From assembly GCF_000758925.1 (NCBI RefSeq), contig NZ_JRNC01000002.1, positions 1 to 64,000 of the forward strand: a DNA stretch of 64,000 bases, written 5' to 3'. Below the pieces are notes generated by a model that saw nothing but the letters and a program-made list of their open reading frames with translations, ran no database searches and had not been told where the DNA came from. A program made the translations under genes and the position numbers. Positions within the stretch are counted from its first letter, which is position 1, and each line of letters opens with the position of its first letter. Below are positions 18,051 to 26,807 of the stretch, piece by piece. The stretch comes from Prevotella sp. S7-1-8. GTDB taxonomy: Bacteria; Bacteroidota; Bacteroidia; Bacteroidales; Bacteroidaceae.

Positions 18051-18058
18051 TATCTTTG
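18051..18058 (+). promoter_or_regulatory. -7 promoter element of oxyR
   Basis: TATCTTTG matches TAnnTTTG exactly. It overlaps the longest possible in-frame start (18056), which shows that oxyR must start downstream, at 18119. Confidence 0.7.
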
Positions 18059-18094
18059 GCACAGCAAACGCGGCCGGGCACAGCAAACGCGGCC
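18058..18094. repeat. Tandem 18-bp direct repeat in the oxyR leader
   Basis: GGCACAGCAAACGCGGCC occurs twice exactly, at 18058-18075 and 18077-18094, with a 19-nt period. The repeats start at the last base of the -7 box and fill the 5' leader up to about 25 nt before the ATG. Confidence 0.9.
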
Positions 18095-18118
18095 ACAGAA
18101 ATATACAAGGAGGGAGCT

Positions 18119-19045
18119 ATGACTCTACAACAATTAGAATATGTCATGGCAGTGTACAACCACCGCCATTTTGCCAAGGCGGCCGAATCGTGCGACGTGA
18201 CGCAACCCACACTCAGCTCTATGATACAAAAGCTGGAAGACGAGTTGGGCGTCAAGATTTTCGACCGGAAACGCCAACCTATCGCGCCCACCAAGGAGGG
18301 AAAAGCCATAGTGGAGCAAGCGGCGCACGTGTTGGCTTGCGCGCGCCAGCTGAAAGACACCGCGGAAGAGGAGAGAAAATCGCTTGGCGGAACTTTCAAC
18401 ATAGGCGTGCTGCCAACGATAGCCCCATATTTGGTGCCTCGTTTCTTCCCACAACTCATGAGCGCGCATCCCGAAATGGACATCAGGATCACGGAGATGC
18501 AAACCAAGCAGATGAAAACGGCCATCGAGCGAGGCGAGCTTGACGCTGGCATATTGGCGAGGGTGGACGGACTGGAAGACATGCGTTGCCACTTCTTGTT
18601 CCACGAGCGGTTTTTCGCTTATGTGGCAAAAAGCAACCAGTTATACACCAACAGTTCCGTCAAGACGTCTGACCTCACGGGCGAATACCTTTGGCTGTTG
18701 GACGAGGGACATTGCTTCCGCGATCAATTGGTTAAGTTTTGCCAACTCAAAGCGGCCAACAGGGCCAAGAAATGCTACAACCTTGGCAGCATAGAGACTT
18801 TCATGCGCATCGTGGAGAGCGGCAAGGGCATCACCTTCATACCAGAGTTGGCCATATGCCAGCTCAACAGCGACCAACGGCAATTGGTAAAACCTTTCGC
18901 CCTCCCAATACCAACGCGCGAGATTGTGATGATGACATCGCCACACTTCGTGCGAACAACGTTATTGCAATTGCTCGTGGACAGCATCCAGGCCGCCGTG
19001 CCCAAAGACATGCTCATGCTGCGCAAGACGCAAGTAAGCGTGTAA
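18119..19045 (+). CDS. oxyR: Hydrogen peroxide sensor OxyR (LysR family)
   Basis: This transcription factor is oxidised by H2O2 to form a disulfide and then activates peroxide-defence genes. The 308-residue protein has the LysR winged HTH at residues 1-60 (MTLQQLEYVMAVYNHRHFAKAA, QPTLSSMIQKLE) and a periplasmic-binding-protein-like sensor domain. The redox cysteines are Cys199 and Cys208 (EGHCFRDQLVKFC), at the same numbers as in E. coli OxyR. The ATG at 18119 is chosen because a strong AAGGAGGGAG ribosome binding site precedes it and the promoter overlaps the earlier start. It is divergent from ahpC-ahpF, its expected targets. Confidence 0.97.
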   Translation: MTLQQLEYVMAVYNHRHFAKAAESCDVTQPTLSSMIQKLEDELGVKIFDRKRQPIAPTKEGKAIVEQAAHVLACARQLKDTAEEERKSLGGTFNIGVLPTIAPYLVPRFFPQLMSAHPEMDIRITEMQTKQMKTAIERGELDAGILARVDGLEDMRCHFLFHERFFAYVAKSNQLYTNSSVKTSDLTGEYLWLLDEGHCFRDQLVKFCQLKAANRAKKCYNLGSIETFMRIVESGKGITFIPELAICQLNSDQRQLVKPFALPIPTREIVMMTSPHFVRTTLLQLLVDSIQAAVPKDMLMLRKTQVSV

Positions 19046-19202
19046 AAAACATGAAAACCATATAGCCAACCATGTGTGGGGCGTTTCCAAACAGGCCCCC
19101 ACCACCCCTCCCATCAGGCTTTGAGTTGCCTTATGGGCAATTCTAAAAAACAAAGTTTTTTCTGGAATTTAGGCCGTTAGTCATACGTCCAATATAGTCA
19201 GC

Positions 19203-19382
19203 TTATACGCAACCATTCCCTTCCTCATGAATTTCACGTTTCAACTTATCATTCCACACAATCCTTCCACCACTAATTTTATACGGTTTTCCGTTCTTAT
19301 CTGGAAAGTCGAACTGCACAAACCAATAGTCATACAGCTGTTTTGCCATCGCTTCTAAATTATGATTTATAATCCAGTGGGA
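19203..19382 (-). pseudogene. Remnant of a type I restriction specificity gene (hsdS)
   Basis: About 50 codons encode a piece of the conserved central region of HsdS, the DNA-recognition subunit of type I restriction-modification enzymes: NHNLEAMAKQLYDYWFVQFD followed by PDKNGKPYKISGGRIVWND and LKREI. In intact HsdS this segment joins the two target-recognition domains. Here there are no recognition domains on either side; the frame ends at EEGNGCV and the upstream codons do not look like HsdS. No hsdM or hsdR is present. It is therefore a relic or a detached recombination cassette, in a 540-nt gap between oxyR and a methyltransferase gene. Confidence 0.75.
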
Positions 19383-19526
19383 TAAAAAGAATGTTTTTTT
19401 AGAGGGAAGGTAGGCACAAAGCCTGCCATGGCCAATACTCACATGTCAGTATTTGGGGCACGAAGCACGATCCGGAAGAGTGCGAAATCATCATAAATTG
19501 CTATTGCATCCCCGGCCGACAATTTT

Positions 19527-19534
19527 TATCTTTG
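19527..19534 (+). promoter_or_regulatory. -7 promoter element of the methyltransferase gene
   Basis: TATCTTTG matches TAnnTTTG exactly, about 55 nt upstream of the preferred ATG at 19590. Confidence 0.65.
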
Positions 19535-19589
19535 CCACAAAAAGACACCAATGGTCATTCCGTCGCGAATGACAACCAAAGAAACAATT

Positions 19590-20402
19590 ATGAAAAAACT
19601 ATCTCTTTCGAGCATACCTGAGACAATGCTCATACCCCTTTGGGCCAAGGCCACGGAGACTATGCGGGGCGACGGTATGCTGCATGATGAGTATTCGATC
19701 AAGATACTCAAAGCCATAGACTACGATTTCCACAAGTTTTCCCACAGCAAAATGTCACAAGTGGGATGCTGCATACGAGCGAGCCTGATAGACGACGAGG
19801 TCCGCTCCTTTCTCTCGCGCCACCCGGATGCCGTGGTCATCCAGTTGGGCGCCGGCTTGGACGCCCGCTACCAGCGTTTAGGCATGCCGCCGGTGACACA
19901 TTGGTACGACCTTGACTTGAAAGAAGCGTTGGATATACGCAGACGCTTTCTGCCCGAAAGCGAGAGAAACACCTATATAGAGCAATCCATGTTTGATGAC
20001 GGCTGGATACAATTGGTCAAGAACCACCAAAAGCCCATCCTTATCATCATAGAGGGCGTGCTTATGTATTTTAGCCCAGAGACCGTCAAAAAATTCTTCA
20101 TTCACCTATGCGAAGCTTTCGACAAGGCCACCATTCTGATGGACATGCTGGCGTTTGCGTTGGTAGGGCATGCCAAACAGCACGACGCCGTGCGCAACAC
20201 CGAGCACAAGGCCGAGTTTCTGTGGTCTGTCTTGCGGTCCAATGAAATGGAGAGTTGGCATCCCAAACTGCATCTGCGCCAAGAGTATTATATGAGCGAT
20301 CATGACAACAAACGGTTTCCGTGGATTGCCCGCGTGCTTTACAAGACACCTTATTTTTACCGTCGCTTCAACCAGCGCATTATCAGGTTGGAGATAGATT
20401 GA
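19590..20402 (+). CDS. PPM1/leucine carboxyl methyltransferase-like SAM-dependent methyltransferase
   Basis: This is a class I methyltransferase of the family that includes leucine carboxyl methyltransferases and TcmP-like O-methyltransferases. In 270 residues the SAM motif is seen as VIQLGAGLDARYQRL, the motif for ribose binding as WYDLDLKEALDIRR, and the family marker IIEGVLMYF near the middle. The ATG at 19590 is preferred over 19551 because the earlier codon is only about 10 nt from the expected transcription start, and MKKLSLSSIPE looks like a natural N-terminus. It stands alone between the hsdS relic and queE (convergent). The substrate is unknown; bacterial members often modify small acids or natural products. 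Confidence 0.85.
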   Translation: MKKLSLSSIPETMLIPLWAKATETMRGDGMLHDEYSIKILKAIDYDFHKFSHSKMSQVGCCIRASLIDDEVRSFLSRHPDAVVIQLGAGLDARYQRLGMPPVTHWYDLDLKEALDIRRRFLPESERNTYIEQSMFDDGWIQLVKNHQKPILIIIEGVLMYFSPETVKKFFIHLCEAFDKATILMDMLAFALVGHAKQHDAVRNTEHKAEFLWSVLRSNEMESWHPKLHLRQEYYMSDHDNKRFPWIARVLYKTPYFYRRFNQRIIRLEID

Positions 20403-20447
20403 CCGGGCATGACGCGTCAACCAGCACGCCCCGCGCCTGACAGCGTG

Positions 20448-21035
20448 TCATCTTATGCCGATGAGCTTGTGCTGTTGCAGGGAGAGTTGCCACTCGGGAT
20501 GGTCTTTCACGAAAGCGACCGCCTCTGCCAATATGGCCTTGTTGCGCCTCGCGTCGCCCATGTCGCAAGGCTGCACATAACGCGCGGCCGCCTCAATGCC
20601 GAAGTCGCTCACCTCGTGCCGCCCGTCAAACACCACCTTCAGCTCATCCACAGCCCCAACGCGCGGCAAGCCACCTTTGACAAACGCCGCCTTGGGGGAG
20701 CATGTCACCCAGTCAACACCCTCCAGAATGGGGTTGGTGCCGTTGGTCTCCATGGCCACGTAATAGCCACGCTCGTGAAGCCGTCGCAACAGCTCGGGGT
20801 CAACTTGCAACGTTGGCTCGCCTCCGGTGAGCACCACAAAGCGACACAGAGGATGCCGGCCCAACGCCGCGACGATGTCAGCCCCAGACAGCTCACGATA
20901 GGCGGCGAAGTCGGTGTCGCAGAACGGACACGCCAAATTGCATTTAGAGAAACGCACGAAGAGGGCGGCGCGCCCTGCCCAGCGACCCTCGCCTTGCAAC
21001 GAATAGAATATCTCGTTAATCTTATAGCTTGTCAT
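20448..21035 (-). CDS. queE: 7-carboxy-7-deazaguanine synthase (radical SAM)
   Basis: QueE converts 6-carboxytetrahydropterin to 7-carboxy-7-deazaguanine in the queuosine pathway, using a [4Fe-4S] cluster and SAM. The 195-residue protein starts MTSYKINEIFYSLQGEG, the typical N-terminus, and carries the cluster motif CNLACPFC (CX3CX2C) at about residues 32-39 and the glycine-rich TGGEPTL segment. The start at 21035 is chosen because the 25 upstream in-frame codons do not resemble the family. It follows queD on the same strand after about 180 nt, giving two consecutive pathway steps. Confidence 0.94.
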   Translation of the reverse strand: MTSYKINEIFYSLQGEGRWAGRAALFVRFSKCNLACPFCDTDFAAYRELSGADIVAALGRHPLCRFVVLTGGEPTLQVDPELLRRLHERGYYVAMETNGTNPILEGVDWVTCSPKAAFVKGGLPRVGAVDELKVVFDGRHEVSDFGIEAAARYVQPCDMGDARRNKAILAEAVAFVKDHPEWQLSLQQHKLIGIR

Positions 21036-21215
21036 CACCTTGTCCTTTGCTTTCAAAATAGAGCTTATTGCCGTTTGCCAGACGGATGGGAGAGTGCCCA
21101 CATGGGCCAACTGCCCACGCCATCAAGACGAGGCTTCGGCAACCTGTCGGCTTGACGCGGTTGTTGGCGTCGACACCAGCAAGCCTCGAGCGAAAGCCCC
21201 CAAAAGAACTCTATA

Positions 21216-21587
21216 TCACATCACCAAATTCTCAATGCCCTTTATCTTCGTCTCGTCAACAGCTTGGGCCACGTTTCCTTCGCTCTCTTGCACCACCGCC
21301 TTGTAGCACTCAGCAAACTGTTCCACTATCCATCGGGCCATGTTCTCAGCGGTGGTGTTGAAGGGCAACAACTCGTTCAGGTAGCCGTGGTCCAGATAAT
21401 CGTGCACCCTGTCTTTCACATGCTTGAAGTCGTAGACCATCCCATCCTTGTTAAGTTGGTCCCGGCGGACCATATAAACGGTTATGATATAGTTGTGACC
21501 ATGCAGCCGACGACACTTGCTCTCGTACGAAAGCTCGAGCTTGTGAGCCGCGGCCACCTCCATTCTTTTTGAAATACAGTATATCAT
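21216..21587 (-). CDS. queD: 6-carboxytetrahydropterin synthase
   Basis: QueD converts dihydroneopterin triphosphate to 6-carboxy-5,6,7,8-tetrahydropterin, the step before QueE. The 123-residue protein has the T-fold signature: an early AAAHKL zinc-ligand histidine, the catalytic-cysteine region SKCRRLHGHNY with two further zinc histidines in HGH, the MVYDFKHVK segment with the conserved Asp-Phe, LDHGYLNEL, and PTAENMA-like TTAENMARWI. The start codon is ATG. A TAACTTTG -7 box on the minus strand leaves a leader of about 165 nt. Confidence 0.94.
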   Translation of the reverse strand: MIYCISKRMEVAAAHKLELSYESKCRRLHGHNYIITVYMVRRDQLNKDGMVYDFKHVKDRVHDYLDHGYLNELLPFNTTAENMARWIVEQFAECYKAVVQESEGNVAQAVDETKIKGIENLVM

Positions 21588-21757
21588 CGCTTTGTCATTT
21601 TTTATGTTGAGGCTCGCGTCTGGATGGTTGTCCTTACCTCACGAAACAGGCTCAACGACCTACGCCATCCACGTCAAGGTGCGAGAGCGAGCGCAACCCA
21701 CCATAAAGCCATGACGTCACTGACGTGAGAACAACCTCTCCAACACAGAAATCGTCA

Positions 21758-21765
21758 CAAAGTTA
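21758..21765 (-). promoter_or_regulatory. -7 promoter element of queD-queE
   Basis: The minus strand reads TAACTTTG, a TAnnTTTG match, 171 nt upstream of the queD ATG. The long leader contains no riboswitch I can recognise. Confidence 0.5.
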
Positions 21766-22392
21766 CAACAATATTGGTAGACAGCGGCGGTTTGCCGACA
21801 AAAAAGACATATCGAAACCACGGCCCTTTCATTTTAAAAGCCTTGGTCCTTTTTATCAACATTCCGTCAATTCCAATATAACCGCCTAAAAATGAGTGCG
21901 CCAATCAACTATATATAACTAATAATATTTGGTCCATTGGCAGACTGTCAGCAACTTTATAGTGGCAGGACATCAAGTAAACGATCTCAGAAACACGCTG
22001 CCAACATACGGAAATCCGCATGGCCATCACCTCCATTTTTAACAGACTATTGTTTACATGACGCTTAGGAGGGAGACGCCTCTTTAAGAATGCGCTCGCG
22101 CGAGCTGTTGCGCCTGTGATGGAAAAACACATCGAGGCCGCTTTCTTTAAGGGGTTGGCGTTTTTTCGTCCAAACTTGAGCCTGCCAAAAAACCGGTCCA
22201 CAAACGCCAATGACCGAACTCCGGGATACGACATTTGACAAAACAGAGCCTCATGCGATGAGCGGCAGGCCATACCGTCATGGAGGCATTCCCGGATTTC
22301 CCCCTCTTCGGCCGCCTTTACGGTGGATTGTCTGCCCTCACCACGGAGCTATTTACCTATTTTTAGGTATTGTGACCTTTAGCATGTTTGAC
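21766..22392. other. Gene-free intergenic stretch
   Basis: About 630 nt between the queD promoter and the TonB operon promoter. Open frames here (for example on the minus strand at 21905-22273) show no recognisable domain and no signal peptide. I see no RNA gene or clear riboswitch. Confidence 0.5.
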
Positions 22393-22400
22393 TACTTTTG
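22393..22400 (+). promoter_or_regulatory. -7 promoter element of the TonB/DUF4876/DUF6850 operon
   Basis: TACTTTTG matches TAnnTTTG. It lies 22 nt before the start of a small ORF (22422) and about 380 nt before the receptor gene. Confidence 0.55.
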
Positions 22401-22421
22401 CACGAAAAAAAAAGAACACGT

Positions 22422-22769
22422 ATGCTCAGGACTTCTTTCCGCTCCATCCACAAATGCGTTGTGGTCGTTTCCGGATTTCTTATGTTCACCTTGTGCGCCG
22501 GCGCAGCCTTGGGCACCCAGCCCGGCCGTTTGCGCTCGAGCATCGATTCTTTTTACACAGAGGCCATGAGGTTTTTGGTTACCGTTCACCGTTGGCTGCC
22601 GCTCCCCAACCAACCATCGGGCGGCCACCTTGCTGGATTTGTTTCTTTTCCGCTCGTCATGATGGATGTCATGGGCATCATGTGGCGCAAGGCCCTGCGA
22701 AACGCTCAATGTCCTCTCCGTGCCGCAAGGATGCGCGCCGCTTGTTACAGGAGACATGTTGCATTTTGA
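22422..22769 (+). CDS. Possible small secreted or membrane protein heading the TonB operon
   Basis: The 115-residue ORF starts MLRTSFRSIHK and continues with a strongly hydrophobic segment (CVVVVSGFLMFTLCAGAALG), which fits a signal peptide or membrane anchor, and ends only 12 nt before the receptor ATG. The remainder is basic and has no family I recognise. Support comes from position (directly behind a -7 box, tightly coupled to the next gene) and from the N-terminal segment. The Arg/His-rich C-terminus and the absence of a known domain leave real doubt that it is translated. Confidence 0.35.
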   Translation: MLRTSFRSIHKCVVVVSGFLMFTLCAGAALGTQPGRLRSSIDSFYTEAMRFLVTVHRWLPLPNQPSGGHLAGFVSFPLVMMDVMGIMWRKALRNAQCPLRAARMRAACYRRHVAF

Positions 22770-22781
22770 GCATCGGAAGAA

Positions 22782-25511
22782 ATGAAGCTTGGTCACCGTT
22801 TGTTTTTGCCACTCCTATTCGCATGGCTTTGCGCGCTTTCCGCGGCAGGCGCCGCAGACAGCACATTCGTTGTATCGGTTAGTTGCCGCGACACACGCTC
22901 TCCCCTCTCCCACGCTGTAGTCAAGTTGTTTTTCAAAGACCGCGCCATCACTTGTTTCACCAACGAAAGAGGGGAGACGACCTACCATGGCGACCACACC
23001 CTTTTAGACAGTCTCAGAGTGACAATGGTGGGTTATCGTGCGGTGACGCACGTCTGCCATGGCGAGTACAGGGTGCGGATAGCCCTTCCTTCCGAGACTC
23101 ACATTCTGCCGGAAGTGTATGTGACAGCCCGTGAGACCAACACGCTGCAAACCACTTCCGTCATCACCCGCGAGGCGCTGACGCATATCCAGCCTTCGTC
23201 ATTCGCGGACATTCTCTCGCTTCTTCCAGGGCACAGGTCGGCCGATCCGGATCTTTCCTCCATCAACTCCATACAACTGCGTTCCGCCGCAAATGGCGGA
23301 GACGACTACGCTACCTCCTCGTTGGGCACGGCCTTCGTGATGGATGGCGCGGTGCTTTCAACATCCTCCAACAGACAAACCGTATCCGGAAACACATGGA
23401 AGCGAGACGGTCTTGAAGGCATCGCGCGCGGCATAGACATGAGAGGCGTGCCGACAGACGACATACAGCAAGTAGAAATCATCAGGGGCGTGCCATCCGT
23501 AAAATATGGCAATATCGTTTCGGGCGTAGTAAACATCAAGCGGTGTATAGGCGAGCCAACGCTTACAGCCCGCCTAAAGAGCGACCTGCGCACCACGCTG
23601 CTCGCGGTGGGCAAGGGGTGGAACAACAACAGGCACGAATATGGCACATCGATGGGATACCTCATGTCCGACGCCGACCCGCGCGTGCCACTCCAGTCGT
23701 TCAGGCGCGTGAACGCTTCTTTCAGGCACAAGGCATGGCTCAAGCGAAAAGAAGATTACGCCTTGGTCTTGCGACAGTATTTGGATTTTTCCACAACGAT
23801 AGACAACATCAAGCAAGACCCGGAGATCAACATCAATCCGGACGATTGTTTTTATAGCAGAAACAGTAGCGTGTCTTTGTCGCAAAGACTTGTCCTGACA
23901 TCCGGCAAAAAAGCTCTGAGGCATTTGGAGGTAGGACTTGACGCCAGCCTTTCGCCACAGCAACTGAAACAAACGGAAACCATCGTCACTTCGTCTCCGC
24001 TCTCGGTAGTTACGGACAGGCTCCCCGGCGAGCGCCAAGGCACTTTCTTGCCAAGAAAGTTCCTGTGGAAAACAAGCGTAGACGGCTTGCCCACAACCCT
24101 TCGTTCGAGCGTGTCATCCACATGGGGCATATCGAGGAACACGGAATTGTTGGCTGGGATCGAAATGAGATACGACAAGAACTTGGGAAGAGGAGAGCGG
24201 ATCGAGAGCGTGGACGCGCAAGGCACCAAGCCAAGGCGCGAGGGCATGCCGTTCCACAAGTTTCCATCGCTCAACTTAGCGTCGGCCTATCTTGAGGTGA
24301 CCCATTCCGCCTCTCTTCCTTTCCGAATGAGAATGAAAGCGGCCTGCGGCCTTCGCGTGCAGAGCATGATGTGGATAGGCGGCAACTACGACATAAACAA
24401 CAAACCCTACACAGACCCCAGAATGAACTTGCAACTCGCCCTTCCCGACTTGGGCAGCGGCAGACAAACATACCGGTCGAGCGTGTTTTTCTCGGCTGGC
24501 CTGCTCACCTTGATGCCGCCAAGCGCGTATCTGTTCTCGGATCCCGTCTACTACGACATCAGCGAATTGCAATACGTAAGTGAAGACGACCATACGATGA
24601 TCTCGCGATACAAGACATACGTTTTCGATAGCGCAAACCACGCGCTCTCACCCGCGCGCAACCGCAAGTGGGAGATAAGGTATTCCGCCTCATGGCATGG
24701 GTGGAACGTGTCGGTAACCTATTTCCACGAACTGATGACAAATGGTTTCCGAGCGTCAAGCGCGGTTCATCCGGTCACTTACAATCGATACACCTACGAC
24801 CGGACAACCAACTCGCTCCGAGCGGAGCCAACACGAACATTAGCCTTAATTCGGACGACGGAGAATGGCAGCGCCACACAAAAGCAGGGCATTGAGCTGA
24901 CCGCCCTTTCGCGCAGGTTCTCTTCCTTGGGCGTGAGGCTTACCATGAACGGCGGATGGTTCAGAACCGAGTACAGCAACTCGGCGGACGTGAAAGAGCA
25001 GCCAGGGGGCATCGTCAACGGAAAGCCCGTGGGAGAAATCGGCATATACGCCCACGACGAAAAGAGCCGCGTGTCTTCCCTAAACACCACATGCCTTGCC
25101 GACGCATGGATACCAAGCATAGACCTGTCCGTCTCATTGGCCATGGAGACGCAATGGCTCTTCCTTGAGACCAACACCTATCCCGACCGCGTTCCAAAAT
25201 CCTATATAGACATAACCGGCAAAGTCAGGCCTTATACCAAAGAGTGCATGAGCGACAGCAGGCTGTCGCAGCTCATCAGGCAAGACTCTCCTTACTTCGA
25301 GCCTGGACTAAACATACCTTTTTCCACGGATATAAACCTCAAGGCATCCAAGGCATTCTTCAGGAAACAAGTCATGGTCGCCTTGTTTGTCAATAAAATA
25401 TGGAGCTATTCGCCCGACTATGACCATAATGGCGTAACGATAAGACGGGTCAGGAAACCTTATTTCGGGTTGGAAATCAATTACAAGCTTGGCAACAAGA
25501 GCGAACGTTAA
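22782..25511 (+). CDS. TonB-dependent outer-membrane receptor
   Basis: This is a TonB-dependent importer of 909 residues. Signal peptide (1 to about 25, ending GAAD), a carboxypeptidase-regulatory-like domain (VSVSCRDTRSPLSHAVVKLF, about 28-105), plug domain (about 120-235, with QQVEIIRGVPSVKYGNIVSG) and barrel to the C-terminus (YFGLEINYKLG). It is not a SusC: no SusD gene follows, and the plug pattern is that of ordinary receptors. Its partners are a DUF4876 lipoprotein and a DUF6850 barrel protein downstream. This gene set recurs in Bacteroidota and is plausibly for metal or metal-complex uptake, but the ligand is unknown. Confidence 0.92.
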   Translation: MKLGHRLFLPLLFAWLCALSAAGAADSTFVVSVSCRDTRSPLSHAVVKLFFKDRAITCFTNERGETTYHGDHTLLDSLRVTMVGYRAVTHVCHGEYRVRIALPSETHILPEVYVTARETNTLQTTSVITREALTHIQPSSFADILSLLPGHRSADPDLSSINSIQLRSAANGGDDYATSSLGTAFVMDGAVLSTSSNRQTVSGNTWKRDGLEGIARGIDMRGVPTDDIQQVEIIRGVPSVKYGNIVSGVVNIKRCIGEPTLTARLKSDLRTTLLAVGKGWNNNRHEYGTSMGYLMSDADPRVPLQSFRRVNASFRHKAWLKRKEDYALVLRQYLDFSTTIDNIKQDPEININPDDCFYSRNSSVSLSQRLVLTSGKKALRHLEVGLDASLSPQQLKQTETIVTSSPLSVVTDRLPGERQGTFLPRKFLWKTSVDGLPTTLRSSVSSTWGISRNTELLAGIEMRYDKNLGRGERIESVDAQGTKPRREGMPFHKFPSLNLASAYLEVTHSASLPFRMRMKAACGLRVQSMMWIGGNYDINNKPYTDPRMNLQLALPDLGSGRQTYRSSVFFSAGLLTLMPPSAYLFSDPVYYDISELQYVSEDDHTMISRYKTYVFDSANHALSPARNRKWEIRYSASWHGWNVSVTYFHELMTNGFRASSAVHPVTYNRYTYDRTTNSLRAEPTRTLALIRTTENGSATQKQGIELTALSRRFSSLGVRLTMNGGWFRTEYSNSADVKEQPGGIVNGKPVGEIGIYAHDEKSRVSSLNTTCLADAWIPSIDLSVSLAMETQWLFLETNTYPDRVPKSYIDITGKVRPYTKECMSDSRLSQLIRQDSPYFEPGLNIPFSTDINLKASKAFFRKQVMVALFVNKIWSYSPDYDHNGVTIRRVRKPYFGLEINYKLGNKSER

Positions 25512-25568
25512 CCCTTGCGACAGGATAATGGAAAATCACATTTATTCATTTTTTTAAACAAAACAAAC

Positions 25569-26795
25569 ATGAGAAAAACAACTAATTTAATTTGTATGCT
25601 GGCCATGCTGCTGGCGCTGGTGAATGTAGGATGCAAGAACGATGAGGAAACGAGCGTTCCCAAACATAACGTTAGTCTCGCGCTGGAGATACCCCAAGGG
25701 TGCTCCATGAACGACATTTCGGAATTGAAGATAACCTTTACTGAGGAAAACCAAAAAAAGAAAACCGAGTTCACCTCTTTAAAGGATATCGTCTTGCCTC
25801 GCGGCATGTACTCGGTCAGCGTTTCTTGCGTCATGAAGGTTGGCGTCAAGCGGATGGTCTGCACAGGCTTGACACAAAACATCAACCTGACGGAAAACGC
25901 GCAAAAAATCAACGTGAAGCTCAGCGCGCAAAGCCAGGCCCGCGGTTTCGTCATCGAGGAAGTGTTTTTTGCCAGCACGGACAATGGCAGCTCCTCGCCA
26001 TTGGACTATACCCACGACCAATACATCAAGATTACCAACAACGGAGACCAACCATTATACGCCGATGGGTTGCTCATCGTTCAATCCGAGCTGAACACCG
26101 TAAAGAACGACAAACTCACACCTGCCGATTTTATAGAGCGCGGGTTGGCTGTCAACAGCGTATACATGATACCGGGCCACGGCAAAGACCATATGGTGAA
26201 ACCTGGAGAAAGCATTGTGGTGGCGGACCAAGCCTATAATTTCAAAAAAAGCCTGCCAGAGTCGGTAGACCTGTCAAAAGCTGATTTCGAATGGTACGAC
26301 AATATCGTATCCGGTCCTTTCGCCGGCAAGGACATTGACACCAAAGCCCCCAACCTTGTCCCTGTCGTCACTAACGAAATGATTCCATGGCGCATGAACA
26401 ATTTGGGGATGTTCGCCATCGCGCTGGCGCGCGTTGAAGGCGGTGACGTGAAAGCGGCGTTAGACAAGATGAGGCAAAATTATTCTTATGTCCGCGTGTT
26501 ACCCAATGGCCGCAGCCTGACAATAAAATCCAACCCCATCGTACTTGGTGAGCCCAACGTGGTAGACGTTGTCACGCTGTCCGTAAAATCCAACTACACT
26601 CGCCAAGTCACCCCGGCATCGATGGACAAGGGATTTGCTTACTGCTCAAACGTGGACAAGAAACCCGGGTATGGCAAGAGCGTCATCCGAAAGACAGACA
26701 AGGTACTTACGGCCAAAACCGGGCACAGGGTGTTGGTAGACACCAACAACTCCGGAGATGACTTTGAGATGCTCGTACCTGCCTCCCTGCATTAA
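25569..26795 (+). CDS. DUF4876 family lipoprotein
   Basis: The 408-residue lipoprotein has a hydrophobic signal and lipobox-like VNVGC (Cys19), followed by the charged NDEE expected for surface export. An N-terminal beta-sandwich (about residues 30-125) resembles the carboxypeptidase-regulatory type; the C-terminal part begins with FVIEEVFFAST and contains the DQYIKITNNGDQPLYADGLL motif typical of lamin-tail-like folds in DUF4876. I chose the ATG at 25569 because the upstream in-frame codons do not form a signal peptide. It is 57 nt behind the receptor gene and probably acts with it at the cell surface. Confidence 0.85.
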   Translation: MRKTTNLICMLAMLLALVNVGCKNDEETSVPKHNVSLALEIPQGCSMNDISELKITFTEENQKKKTEFTSLKDIVLPRGMYSVSVSCVMKVGVKRMVCTGLTQNINLTENAQKINVKLSAQSQARGFVIEEVFFASTDNGSSSPLDYTHDQYIKITNNGDQPLYADGLLIVQSELNTVKNDKLTPADFIERGLAVNSVYMIPGHGKDHMVKPGESIVVADQAYNFKKSLPESVDLSKADFEWYDNIVSGPFAGKDIDTKAPNLVPVVTNEMIPWRMNNLGMFAIALARVEGGDVKAALDKMRQNYSYVRVLPNGRSLTIKSNPIVLGEPNVVDVVTLSVKSNYTRQVTPASMDKGFAYCSNVDKKPGYGKSVIRKTDKVLTAKTGHRVLVDTNNSGDDFEMLVPASLH

Positions 26796-26807
26796 TATTT
26801 CCTGAAA

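Noticed and set aside
18028..18058. tRNA or other RNA genes anywhere in the window
   Set aside because: No cloverleaf with a GGTTCGAATCC-like T-arm was recognised here or elsewhere; repeats in this region are leader DNA of oxyR. A computational tRNA scan would be decisive.
18056..18118. Longer N-terminus of OxyR
   Set aside because: The extra 21 codons overlap the -7 box and the tandem repeat; LysR homology and a strong ribosome binding site point to 18119.
21588..21757. Possible preQ1 riboswitch in the queD leader
   Set aside because: The leader is long enough, but I could not match the conserved bases of preQ1-I or preQ1-II classes.
21905..22273. 122-codon minus-strand frame in the queD to TonB gap
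   Set aside because: No family, no promoter match and no partner; composition looks non-coding.
21900..22392. Cobalamin riboswitch or Fur box upstream of the TonB operon
   Set aside because: The characteristic cobalamin box and the Fur 19-bp palindrome were not found by eye.
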